From Gammaproteobacteria bacterium (GTDB lineage Bacteria > Pseudomonadota > Gammaproteobacteria > Granulosicoccales > Granulosicoccaceae): a stretch of DNA of 16,421 nt. Each line of letters opens with the position of its first letter. The first letter of the stretch is position 1. The position numbers and the translations under genes are program-made. Below the pieces are notes generated by a model. That model did not search any database. It was not told the origin of the DNA and was given only the letters and a program-made list of their open reading frames with translations. Below, piece by piece: positions 7,812-14,316 of this stretch. The stretch spans positions 1 to 16,421 of the forward strand of contig JAHQVR010000296.1 of NCBI GenBank assembly GCA_019634245.1. Reading direction: 5' to 3'.

Positions 7812-8254
7812 CAAACAGCCCCGAGTTTATTACCCAATGGCCAACGCATGCTTACGTGCCCGGCCAAAGTGAGCGCCATCCTGAACATGCCTTCGATGAA
7901 CTTACCTCCAGTGTCAATACCACGCTCTCGGTAGAGGAGCTATCACAGTCAATGGCGTTTCGGCACGGGTTGATTTACTTGGATGGCGGTTACTACTGGG
8001 AGGCTCACGAAGTATTTGAGCCAATTTGGCTCGTGCTGCCAAACGACTCCCTCGAACGCCTCTTTGTTCAGGGATTAATCCAGCTGTCCAACGCCCATCT
8101 GAAATTCAAAATGGATCGCCCGAAAGCGAGCTTGCGACTGTGCCAGATGGCGCGAGAGCTGATCACCCAAGCGGAACATACGACAATCATGGGTGTGAAC
8201 CGCGCATCGATTCTGCAGCAGATCAATGAACTGGAAATAAGAATCAATATTTAG
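7808..8254 (+). CDS. DUF309 family protein
   Basis: A 148-residue soluble protein. The core, from about residue 50 to the end, is an all-helical DUF309 domain with the signature GGYYWEAHEVFEPIW (His67, Glu68), then LFVQGLIQLSNAHLKF. The paired acidic and histidine residues in this motif are the conserved feature of the family and could bind a metal or form an active site. No biochemical function is established that I can cite. The first 45 or so residues look like a less conserved extension. The gene begins at an ATGA overlap with the alpha/beta hydrolase and is the last gene before the boxC promoter. Its stop codon TAG lies at the edge of a 12-bp palindrome (8254-8265). Confidence 0.82.
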   Translation: MTNSPEFITQWPTHAYVPGQSERHPEHAFDELTSSVNTTLSVEELSQSMAFRHGLIYLDGGYYWEAHEVFEPIWLVLPNDSLERLFVQGLIQLSNAHLKFKMDRPKASLRLCQMARELITQAEHTTIMGVNRASILQQINELEIRINI

Positions 8255-8265
8255 CATTATAATGC
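8254..8265. repeat. perfect 12-bp palindrome at the end of the DUF309 gene
   Basis: GCATTATAATGC is its own reverse complement and begins with the last base of the DUF309 stop codon. It overlaps the first copy of the 15-bp direct repeat described separately. It could be part of an upstream operator for the boxC promoter. It is too short and too A+T-rich to act as a terminator. Confidence 0.45.
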
Positions 8266-8271
8266 CAATTA
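8257..8271. repeat. first copy of a 15-bp direct repeat in the boxC leader
   Basis: TTATAATGCCAATTA differs at one base from TTATTATGCCAATTA at 8331-8345. The copies are 74 bp apart, close to seven helical turns, so they would lie on the same face of the DNA. Together they look like paired regulator sites around the boxC promoter, with BoxR the obvious candidate. The reported BoxR core TGCA is not present here. Confidence 0.5.
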
Positions 8272-8330
8272 ATTAATATAACTCTACTAAATTTTATAAC
8301 TATCTGTAATAGCTGCTTATTTTATTGACG

Positions 8331-8360
8331 TTATTATGCCAATTACTTTACATATGGCAT
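8331..8360. promoter_or_regulatory. second repeat copy and dyad over the boxC -35 box (candidate operator)
   Basis: The second copy of the 15-bp repeat (8331-8345) leads into a dyad, ATGCCA (8336-8341) and TGGCAT (8355-8360), separated by 13 nt and centred at 8348. The dyad covers the -35 box at 8347-8352, where a bound repressor would block RNA polymerase. BoxR-type repressors released by benzoyl-CoA are known to control box promoters, so it is the leading candidate to bind here. This is inference. Confidence 0.5.
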
Positions 8361-8375
8361 TCCTCGGGGTATAAT
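8347..8375 (+). promoter_or_regulatory. sigma70-type promoter for boxCBA
   Basis: TTTACA (8347-8352) and a perfect TATAAT (8370-8375) are separated by 17 nt, the optimal spacing. This is the best promoter seen in the window. Transcription would start near 8382, leaving a leader of roughly 20 nt with GGGGA (8390-8394) 6 nt before the boxC ATG. A second, weaker -35-like TTGACG lies at 8325-8330 but pairs only with a poor -10. Confidence 0.72.
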
Positions 8376-8400
8376 ACTGATTCCAACGCGGGGAACAGCC

Positions 8401-10059
8401 ATGAGTAAATCCATCGATTTTCGCACCAGTCCTGAGCAATATCGTCACTGGCGAGTGGAATACGACGGCCCAATCGCAAACCTCTACATGGATGTTGATG
8501 AAAACGGTGGCTTGTTCGACGGCTATCAGTTGAAGTTAAATTCCTACGATTTGGGTGTGGATATCGAGCTCAACGACGTGGTCCAGCGCATGCGTTTCGA
8601 GCATCCCGAAGTTAATGTCGTGATCATGCAATCTGCAAAAGATAAGGTGTTTTGCGCTGGTGCGAACATCCGAATGCTTGGCGCTGCAGAACACAGCCAC
8701 AAGGTTAATTTCTGTAAGTTCACTAACGAAACCCGAAACGCGTTCGAAGCTGCTGAAGCCGATTCAGGACAAAAATACATTGCCGCCGTAAAAGGAGCTT
8801 GTGCCGGCGGTGGCTATGAACTGGCATTGGCCTGCAACCACATTATGCTCACCGACGACAGTAGTTCCTCGGTGGCCTTGCCCGAAGTGCCATTGCTGGC
8901 CGTATTGCCAGGCACTGGTGGTTTGACTCGGGTAACCGACAAACGCAAAGTTCGGCGTGATCGGGCCGATATTTTTTGCTCTATTGAAGAGGGTGTCAAA
9001 GGTAAGCGGGCTAAAGACTGGCAACTAGTCGATGAGGTCATCAGTAACTCAAAGTTTGATGAAACGGTGCAGGATCGGGCCAGAGAATTTGCGGCCAATT
9101 CACCCACAACCCATCCAACGCAGGGAATAACGCTAAGCCCTATTGATCGCACAATCACGGCAGATGCCGTGGTGTACTCATCGGTTGAAGTCGAATTAGA
9201 TCGAGCTCAGCACAGAGCATTTATAACCATTACCGGTCCTCAGGATGAAGCGCCTGCTGATATGGCGGCATTTGAAGCTCAAGGTGATCATGCCTATCTT
9301 CTAAAGCTCTGTAGAGAACTCGAAGACGCCATTCTCCATTTACGTTTCAATGAAATGGATGTGGGATTATGGGTGTTCAAAACGGTTGGCGAACCCTCGC
9401 ACTTTGCCGATCATGAAGCACTGATAAACGCCAATACAGATCATTGGCTCGCCAACGAAGTTCAACAGTATTGGAAGCGCACGCTTAAGAGAGTTGACGT
9501 TACCTCGCGCTCACTAGCCGCCTTTGTTGAAAATGGTTCATGCTTTGTTGGCGTGTTGGCAGAACTGCTATTTGCAGTCGATCGCACCTACATGATGGAC
9601 GGTAGCTTCGAGGGCGATAACCGTCACGAAGCATCAATCAGACTCACTGAGTCGAACTTTGGCCCGTACCCAATGGGCAATGATTTAACGCGGCTGGAAA
9701 CCCGCTTTCTAGGATCCCCCGACAGCGTCTTAGCCTCAAAGAATCATATCAATGAACAGTTGGAAGCCGAAGCAGCGGAGGAACTGGGTTTGGTGACGAT
9801 GATACTCGACGATATCGATTGGGATGATGAAATACGCATTTTCATGGAAGAACGGGCATCGTTCAGCCCCGACGCATTAACAGGCATGGAAGCCAATCTA
9901 CGTTTCGCAGGGCCTGAGACCATGGAAACCCGTATCTTCGGTCGGCTAACCGCGTGGCAAAACTGGATATTTAATCGAGCCAATGCCGTCGGCCCAAATG
10001 GTGCTCTGCAGCGCTATGGCACCGGCATGCGTGGCGAATACAGTATGGAACGCGTTTGA
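8401..10059 (+). CDS. boxC: benzoyl-CoA-dihydrodiol lyase / 2,3-epoxybenzoyl-CoA dihydrolase BoxC
   Basis: Hydrolytic ring-opening enzyme of the box pathway: 2,3-epoxybenzoyl-CoA plus water gives 3,4-dehydroadipyl-CoA semialdehyde and formate. The 552 residues match BoxC length, about twice a simple crotonase. The N-terminal half holds the enoyl-CoA hydratase fold, with the oxyanion-hole region CAGANIRMLG, the helix motif GACAGGGYELALAC (Glu140) and ALPEVPLLAVLPGTGG (Glu162). These acids occupy crotonase catalytic positions. The C-terminal half is a second, degenerate crotonase-like domain rich in Arg and Glu, followed by a tail ending in RYGTGMRGEY. The ATG at 8401 has a good GGGGA Shine-Dalgarno and its own promoter, so it heads the boxC-boxB-boxA transcript. 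I am confident of the assignment because boxB and boxA follow directly. Confidence 0.96.
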   Translation: MSKSIDFRTSPEQYRHWRVEYDGPIANLYMDVDENGGLFDGYQLKLNSYDLGVDIELNDVVQRMRFEHPEVNVVIMQSAKDKVFCAGANIRMLGAAEHSHKVNFCKFTNETRNAFEAAEADSGQKYIAAVKGACAGGGYELALACNHIMLTDDSSSSVALPEVPLLAVLPGTGGLTRVTDKRKVRRDRADIFCSIEEGVKGKRAKDWQLVDEVISNSKFDETVQDRAREFAANSPTTHPTQGITLSPIDRTITADAVVYSSVEVELDRAQHRAFITITGPQDEAPADMAAFEAQGDHAYLLKLCRELEDAILHLRFNEMDVGLWVFKTVGEPSHFADHEALINANTDHWLANEVQQYWKRTLKRVDVTSRSLAAFVENGSCFVGVLAELLFAVDRTYMMDGSFEGDNRHEASIRLTESNFGPYPMGNDLTRLETRFLGSPDSVLASKNHINEQLEAEAAEELGLVTMILDDIDWDDEIRIFMEERASFSPDALTGMEANLRFAGPETMETRIFGRLTAWQNWIFNRANAVGPNGALQRYGTGMRGEYSMERV

Positions 10060-10143
10060 GGTTCCTCGGTAAGCAATTTTTATCTACTCATTCGAACACA
10101 TCTTTAAACAAATAGCAGTACTGACACATTCTGGGAGAATGCC

Positions 10144-11595
10144 ATGTCCGGCGCGATAGACGTTTCCTACGACACACAAATACCTAACAACGTTGGGTTA
10201 AGCAGTGATAGAAAAGTGCTAAAAGCACTTGAAAAGTGGCACCCAGGATACATCGATTGGTGGAACAAACTCATCCCTCAGAATTTTCAAGATTCTATGG
10301 TGTACCTGCGCACAGCGATCAGTGTGGATCCCAAAGGTTGGGCGAAGTTCGACTACGTTAAAATGCCAGAGTATCGGTGGGGGGTGTTGTTGGCTCCACA
10401 AGTAGAAGACCGATTAATTCCTTGTGGCGAACACAAAGGCGAGAAGGCCTGGCAGGAAGTACCAGGTGAGTATCGCAACATGCTAAAGCGTTTAATTGTT
10501 ATCCAGGGCGATACCGAACCAGGCTCAGTTGAGCAACAGCGTTTTTTAGGTTTAACAGCGCCGTCACTTTACGATTTACGTAATTTATTTCAAGTCAACG
10601 TTGAGGAGGGGCGGCATTTATGGGCCATGGTGTATTTGCTACAAAAATACTTTGGCAAGGATGGACGAGAAGAAGCAGATGATCTACTAAGGCGTTCATC
10701 CGGGTCTGATGATGCACCACGCATGTTGGGTGCGTTTAACGAAGAAACACCCGATTGGTTATCTTTTTTTATGTTTACCTATTTTACCGATCGCGACGGG
10801 AAAATGCAGTTGGAGAGTTTGGCTCAATCAGGGTTTGATCCCCTGAGCCGCACATGCCGGTTCATGTTAACCGAAGAAGCGCACCACATGTTTGTCGGAG
10901 AAACCGGCGTTGGCCGCGTAATCCAGGCAACTTGCGAAGCCATGAACAAAGCTGGTATTTCCGACCCGAATGACATCGGCAATATTCGCGATCTTGGTGT
11001 CATCGATCTTCCAACCATTCAAAAGAAGTTAAATTTACACTACACGCTTTCACTTGATCTATTCGGTCAGGAAGTGTCAACGAATGCCGCAAATGCATTT
11101 AATGGCGGAATTAAAGGTCGCTATATGGAGCATCGGATAGACGATGATCACGAGCTAAAATCAGACCACTACACTGTGCGAAATGTTGTGGGTGATACTA
11201 TCGTCGAAGAATCGGTGCCAGCGCTGACTGCCATCAACATGCGGCTGCGTGATGATTATATAAAGGATGCGTCAGGTGGGTTGAGTCGCTGGAATAAAGC
11301 GATCAAAAAAGCGGGTATCAGTTTCGAGCTGTCGCTTCCACACGAGGCCTTTCATCGACAAATCGGTGTGTTCTCCGCCATCAAAGCGGATCCGGCAGGC
11401 AATATAATTTCTGAGACGGATTGGGAGAGCAGTAAAGATCAATGGCTGCCCAACATAGACGACGGTAAGTTTATACAGTCGCTTATGGTGCCTTGCTACG
11501 AGCCTGGCAAATATGCCTCGTGGATAGCAGAGCCTAAAGTAGGTGTGGATAACAAACCGGGTGATTTTGAATTCGTCAAGTTACACATGGCATAA
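10144..11595 (+). CDS. boxB: benzoyl-CoA 2,3-epoxidase, oxygenase subunit BoxB
   Basis: Class I di-iron monooxygenase that epoxidises the ring of benzoyl-CoA using O2 and electrons from BoxA. The 483 residues are of usual BoxB length. Predicted iron ligands are all visible: Glu125 in QGDTEPGSVEQQ, Glu155 and His158 in EEGRHLW, Asp216 in FTDRDGK, and Glu245 and His248 in TEEAHHMF. These correspond, at a constant offset of five, to the ligands I recall for the Azoarcus evansii enzyme, so the active site looks intact. The ATG at 10144 has GGGAG at 10133-10137. The 84-bp gap from boxC contains no evident terminator. There is no signal peptide; the enzyme is cytoplasmic and works as a complex with its reductase. 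Confidence 0.97.
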   Translation: MSGAIDVSYDTQIPNNVGLSSDRKVLKALEKWHPGYIDWWNKLIPQNFQDSMVYLRTAISVDPKGWAKFDYVKMPEYRWGVLLAPQVEDRLIPCGEHKGEKAWQEVPGEYRNMLKRLIVIQGDTEPGSVEQQRFLGLTAPSLYDLRNLFQVNVEEGRHLWAMVYLLQKYFGKDGREEADDLLRRSSGSDDAPRMLGAFNEETPDWLSFFMFTYFTDRDGKMQLESLAQSGFDPLSRTCRFMLTEEAHHMFVGETGVGRVIQATCEAMNKAGISDPNDIGNIRDLGVIDLPTIQKKLNLHYTLSLDLFGQEVSTNAANAFNGGIKGRYMEHRIDDDHELKSDHYTVRNVVGDTIVEESVPALTAINMRLRDDYIKDASGGLSRWNKAIKKAGISFELSLPHEAFHRQIGVFSAIKADPAGNIISETDWESSKDQWLPNIDDGKFIQSLMVPCYEPGKYASWIAEPKVGVDNKPGDFEFVKLHMA

Positions 11596-11615
11596 CACGC
11601 AACCGAGCATTCAAT

Positions 11616-12815
11616 GTGACTCAGCCACTAAAGCAACATTTAATTGATCCGGAAATTTGCATTCGCTGTTACACCTGTGAAAACACATGCCCGATTCAGG
11701 CGATTGAACATGATGACAATAACGTTGTAGTCGACGCTGAAAAATGTGATTTTTGCATGGACTGCATCTCTGTCTGCCCAACAGGCTCAATCGATGAATG
11801 GCGAGTCGTAAACGTGCCGTATTCTCTGGAACAGCAATACGATTGGGACGAACTGCCTGAGCAGGAGGATCTGCAATCGAATGATTTGACCGCGGATGCT
11901 AGTGGCGTAGCGGCAGAAGATGACCCCATTGCTTTACTGTTAGCTGAAGCCCATAAGGGTGCTGGTGGTAAGGCCATCGCACCCTCATCAGCATCAAGCC
12001 CGACGGTCAATCTTTACAATCTGGGAAACGCGACCAAGGCGACTGTACAAGGAAATTTCAAGCTGACAGCCGACTCTGCAGATTCTGATGTCAGGCACAT
12101 TATTCTCGATTTCAAAGGTAAGCCTTTTCCAGTTCTTGAAGGCCAGTCGGTCGGTATTCTTGCTCCGGGAACTGACGCAGAAGGTAATCCTCCTTTACCG
12201 CGACTGTATTCTATTTCAAGCCCACGAGATGGAGAACGCGCTGGATATAACAATGTGTCTTTAACCGTTAAAAGAGAAGAGGCAGGCCTGTGCTCGAACT
12301 ATCTGTGCGACCTTGCCATTGGTGATGAAGTCAGCGTAACCGGCCCCTTTGGATCCACCTTCTTGCTACCCACCGATCCAGAGGCAAAACTATTGATGGT
12401 GTGTACCGGAACCGGTTCAGCTCCGATGCGTGCGTTTACGATGGCGCGTCAACGCACAGTCGGCGTCAAGCCAGGAAGCATGGTTATGTATTTTGGGGCG
12501 CGCACACCCGAAAGTTTGCCGTATTTTGGGCCTTTAAAAAAAGTACCAAAGAGTCTTTTGGAACAACATCTGTGTTACAGCCGCCTTCCAGGTCAAGATA
12601 AAGTCTACGTACAAGATCGTATGCTCCAAGACAAAGAAAAACTCGCATCCATGTTAGGTGATAACCATACACACATATTCATCTGTGGGCTTAAAGAGAT
12701 GGAACAAGGAGTAGAGCAAGCGTTTTCCGAAATTGCTGCACATTCGGGCGTAGATTGGAATCAATTAAGAGATTCGATGCGGCAGCAAGGGCGCTATCAC
12801 ATGGAAACCTATTAA
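11616..12815 (+). CDS. boxA: benzoyl-CoA 2,3-epoxidase, NADPH-dependent reductase subunit BoxA
   Basis: Iron-sulfur flavoprotein that passes electrons from NADPH to BoxB. Residues 1-60 are a bacterial ferredoxin domain with two complete [4Fe-4S] motifs: Cys15/18/21/25 in CIRCYTCENTCP and Cys44/47/50/54 in CDFCMDCISVCP. A linker of low complexity spans about residues 70-125. The remainder is a ferredoxin-NADP reductase module: RLYSIS at 196-201 binds FAD, and CTGTGSAPMRAF from 263 is the nucleotide-binding loop. The C-terminus ends in GRYHMETY, as expected for this fold. The frame starts with GTG at 11616, because the overlapping ATG at 11614 is followed at once by a stop. The Shine-Dalgarno is weak, suggesting reliance on coupling to boxB 20 bp upstream. 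Its 399 residues fit the family. Confidence 0.96.
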   Translation: MTQPLKQHLIDPEICIRCYTCENTCPIQAIEHDDNNVVVDAEKCDFCMDCISVCPTGSIDEWRVVNVPYSLEQQYDWDELPEQEDLQSNDLTADASGVAAEDDPIALLLAEAHKGAGGKAIAPSSASSPTVNLYNLGNATKATVQGNFKLTADSADSDVRHIILDFKGKPFPVLEGQSVGILAPGTDAEGNPPLPRLYSISSPRDGERAGYNNVSLTVKREEAGLCSNYLCDLAIGDEVSVTGPFGSTFLLPTDPEAKLLMVCTGTGSAPMRAFTMARQRTVGVKPGSMVMYFGARTPESLPYFGPLKKVPKSLLEQHLCYSRLPGQDKVYVQDRMLQDKEKLASMLGDNHTHIFICGLKEMEQGVEQAFSEIAAHSGVDWNQLRDSMRQQGRYHMETY

Positions 12816-13265
12816 GTGGATCAACGCCCAGCCAACGCTTACAAGCACATAATTAAAGTGACCTGGGGCGACTGTGATCCAGCCAATATTGTCTATACTG
12901 GTCGGCTACCTTGGTTCGCACTCGATGCCATAAACGGGTGGTGGATTGAATACCTGAACGGGGACGGATGGTTTCAAATGGAACTTGATAGAAATATAGG
13001 CACACCCTTTGTACGGCTCGAAATGGATATTCGAAATCCCGTGACACCACGTAACAACCTGGTTTGTTACGCATGGCCGGTGGCACTGGGCGAGACTTCC
13101 ATTACTTTCAGAGTGGATGGCGAACAGGACAATGCGCTGTGTTTTGCCTTTAAGAGTGTTAGTGTATTCACAATTGCGAATGAATTTCGAAAGCAAGCTG
13201 TACCGGCTGATCTTCGACACTTAATTGAACCCTTGATTCCACCATCAGCGCCTCCAATGCCTTAA
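12816..13265 (+). CDS. 4-hydroxybenzoyl-CoA thioesterase-family (hot-dog) thioesterase
   Basis: A 149-residue hot-dog-fold acyl-CoA thioesterase. The N-terminal motif WGDCDPANIVYTGRLPWF contains Asp21, equivalent to the catalytic aspartate in the GDCDPAxIVY motif of 4-hydroxybenzoyl-CoA thioesterases. The family hydrolyses aromatic or short acyl-CoAs as a tetramer in the cytoplasm. The gene begins with GTG directly after the boxA stop with no spacer, so translation is surely coupled. In a box operon it could recycle CoA from benzoyl-CoA analogues that BoxB cannot process, or limit benzoyl-CoA accumulation. That role is inference. A different substrate such as a ring-cleavage intermediate is possible. 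The family assignment is firm; the substrate is not. Confidence 0.9.
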   Translation: MDQRPANAYKHIIKVTWGDCDPANIVYTGRLPWFALDAINGWWIEYLNGDGWFQMELDRNIGTPFVRLEMDIRNPVTPRNNLVCYAWPVALGETSITFRVDGEQDNALCFAFKSVSVFTIANEFRKQAVPADLRHLIEPLIPPSAPPMP

Positions 13266-13320
13266 TCGCGCACTTCCACACATTACTCTTGCGCCCATAG
13301 CCGTCAAAAAATACAGATCA

Positions 13321-14235
13321 ATGGTTCAATCCCTACACAGCAAAAAGCCAGGCACTCCAGTACAAACGGCCGATGACAGAGAATCGGAAATCAATTCTCT
13401 TATTTCGCTCGTAGGCACACGAGTTCACACCGCCAGAATGGAGGCTGGGCTATCTCGTCGCGAGCTTTCTGAGGTGTCAGGTGTTTCACAAAGGTACCTT
13501 GTACAACTGGAAAATGGTGAAGGCAATATCTCCATTGGTTTATTAAAGCGCATCGCAATCGCTTTTGAACGCCCAATAGATTCATTTCTTATAGACGACG
13601 ATGAGATCAGCATAGAAGCAGGGCAGGTGGCTGCGTTGTATCGTACAGCGGATGTCACTACTCGAAAACGAGTGCAGCAACTGCTGAGCTCCGACAAACA
13701 ACGAGCAAAAAAAGCAAAACGCATTTGCCTGATTGGACTTAGGGGAGCGGGAAAGTCAACCCTCGGTGCCATGATTAGTGAGAAACTGGGTTGCAACTTT
13801 ATTGAGCTGACCGATGAAATAGAACGAACAGCGGGCATACCCATTTCTGAAGTCATCGCCTTGTATGGGCAAGACGGTTACCGCGATCTAGAAGCCGCCA
13901 GTCTCAAACACGTTATTGAAAGCGAAGACCGTATGATCTTAGCCGTTGCTGGTGGTGTTGTATCCAATAAAGACACTTTTGCAACACTATTGTCGAGATT
14001 TAATACCGTATGGGTAAAAGCGGCACCGGAGGAGCACATGGAACGCGTCCGTGCACAGGGTGATATGCGCCCAATGGCTGACAATCCACAGGCAATGGCG
14101 CAATTACGCCAAATCCTGACAGCACGCGAAGCGAACTACAAGCAGGCAGACTACCAACTAGATACAGCATCCAAGTCACTCGAAGAATCCTTTGCAGAAT
14201 TGAGCGAATTATTACAGTCTGAAAAACTAGTGTAG
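13321..14235 (+). CDS. boxR: benzoyl-CoA-responsive transcriptional regulator BoxR (XRE domain plus shikimate-kinase-like domain)
   Basis: Repressor of the box genes, released by benzoyl-CoA in characterised homologues. Of 304 residues, about 30-90 form an XRE/Cro helix-turn-helix (LSRRELSEVSGVSQRYLVQLE), followed by a short linker and a shikimate-kinase-like sensor from about 135. The sensor keeps Walker A, GLRGAGKST at 139-147, Arg188 in GYRDLE, RPM at 250-252 and Arg269. The two acidic residues that contact Mg and shikimate in true shikimate kinases are Glu162 and Thr164 here, and the Gly-Gly-Gly loop is Ala210-Gly-Gly. This fits a former kinase pocket reused to bind an aromatic CoA ester, as proposed for BoxR and BzdR. 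The ATG at 13321 lacks a strong Shine-Dalgarno. Being last in the boxCBA run suggests autoregulation. Confidence 0.95.
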   Translation: MVQSLHSKKPGTPVQTADDRESEINSLISLVGTRVHTARMEAGLSRRELSEVSGVSQRYLVQLENGEGNISIGLLKRIAIAFERPIDSFLIDDDEISIEAGQVAALYRTADVTTRKRVQQLLSSDKQRAKKAKRICLIGLRGAGKSTLGAMISEKLGCNFIELTDEIERTAGIPISEVIALYGQDGYRDLEAASLKHVIESEDRMILAVAGGVVSNKDTFATLLSRFNTVWVKAAPEEHMERVRAQGDMRPMADNPQAMAQLRQILTAREANYKQADYQLDTASKSLEESFAELSELLQSEKLV

Positions 14236-14256
14236 CGTTTTCCTTACAGACTTTTT

Positions 14257-14284
14257 ACTAACTAACTAACTAACTAACTAACTA
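14257..14284. repeat. tetranucleotide tandem repeat (ACTA) x7 upstream of the fused beta-oxidation gene
   Basis: Seven perfect consecutive copies of ACTA occupy 28 bp in the 81-bp gap after boxR. The repeat ends 32 bp before the next start codon and 3 bp before a -10-like TAGAAT (14288-14293). Perfect tetranucleotide tracts are prone to slipped-strand copy-number change, which in some bacteria switches promoter strength. Here copy number would change the distance between any upstream element, such as TTTACT at 14254-14259, and the -10-like sequence. Confidence 0.9.
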
Positions 14285-14316
14285 TCCTAGAATAGTTTTC
14301 AACAAGATACATTTTG

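Noticed and set aside
13425..13856. 143-codon reverse frame inside boxR
   Set aside because: Antisense shadow with a Ser/Arg-rich composition; boxR on the + strand is clearly the gene.
14257..14284. ACTA repeats as part of a CRISPR or a mobile-element end
   Set aside because: Simple uninterrupted 4-bp units without spacers, inverted ends or transposase nearby.
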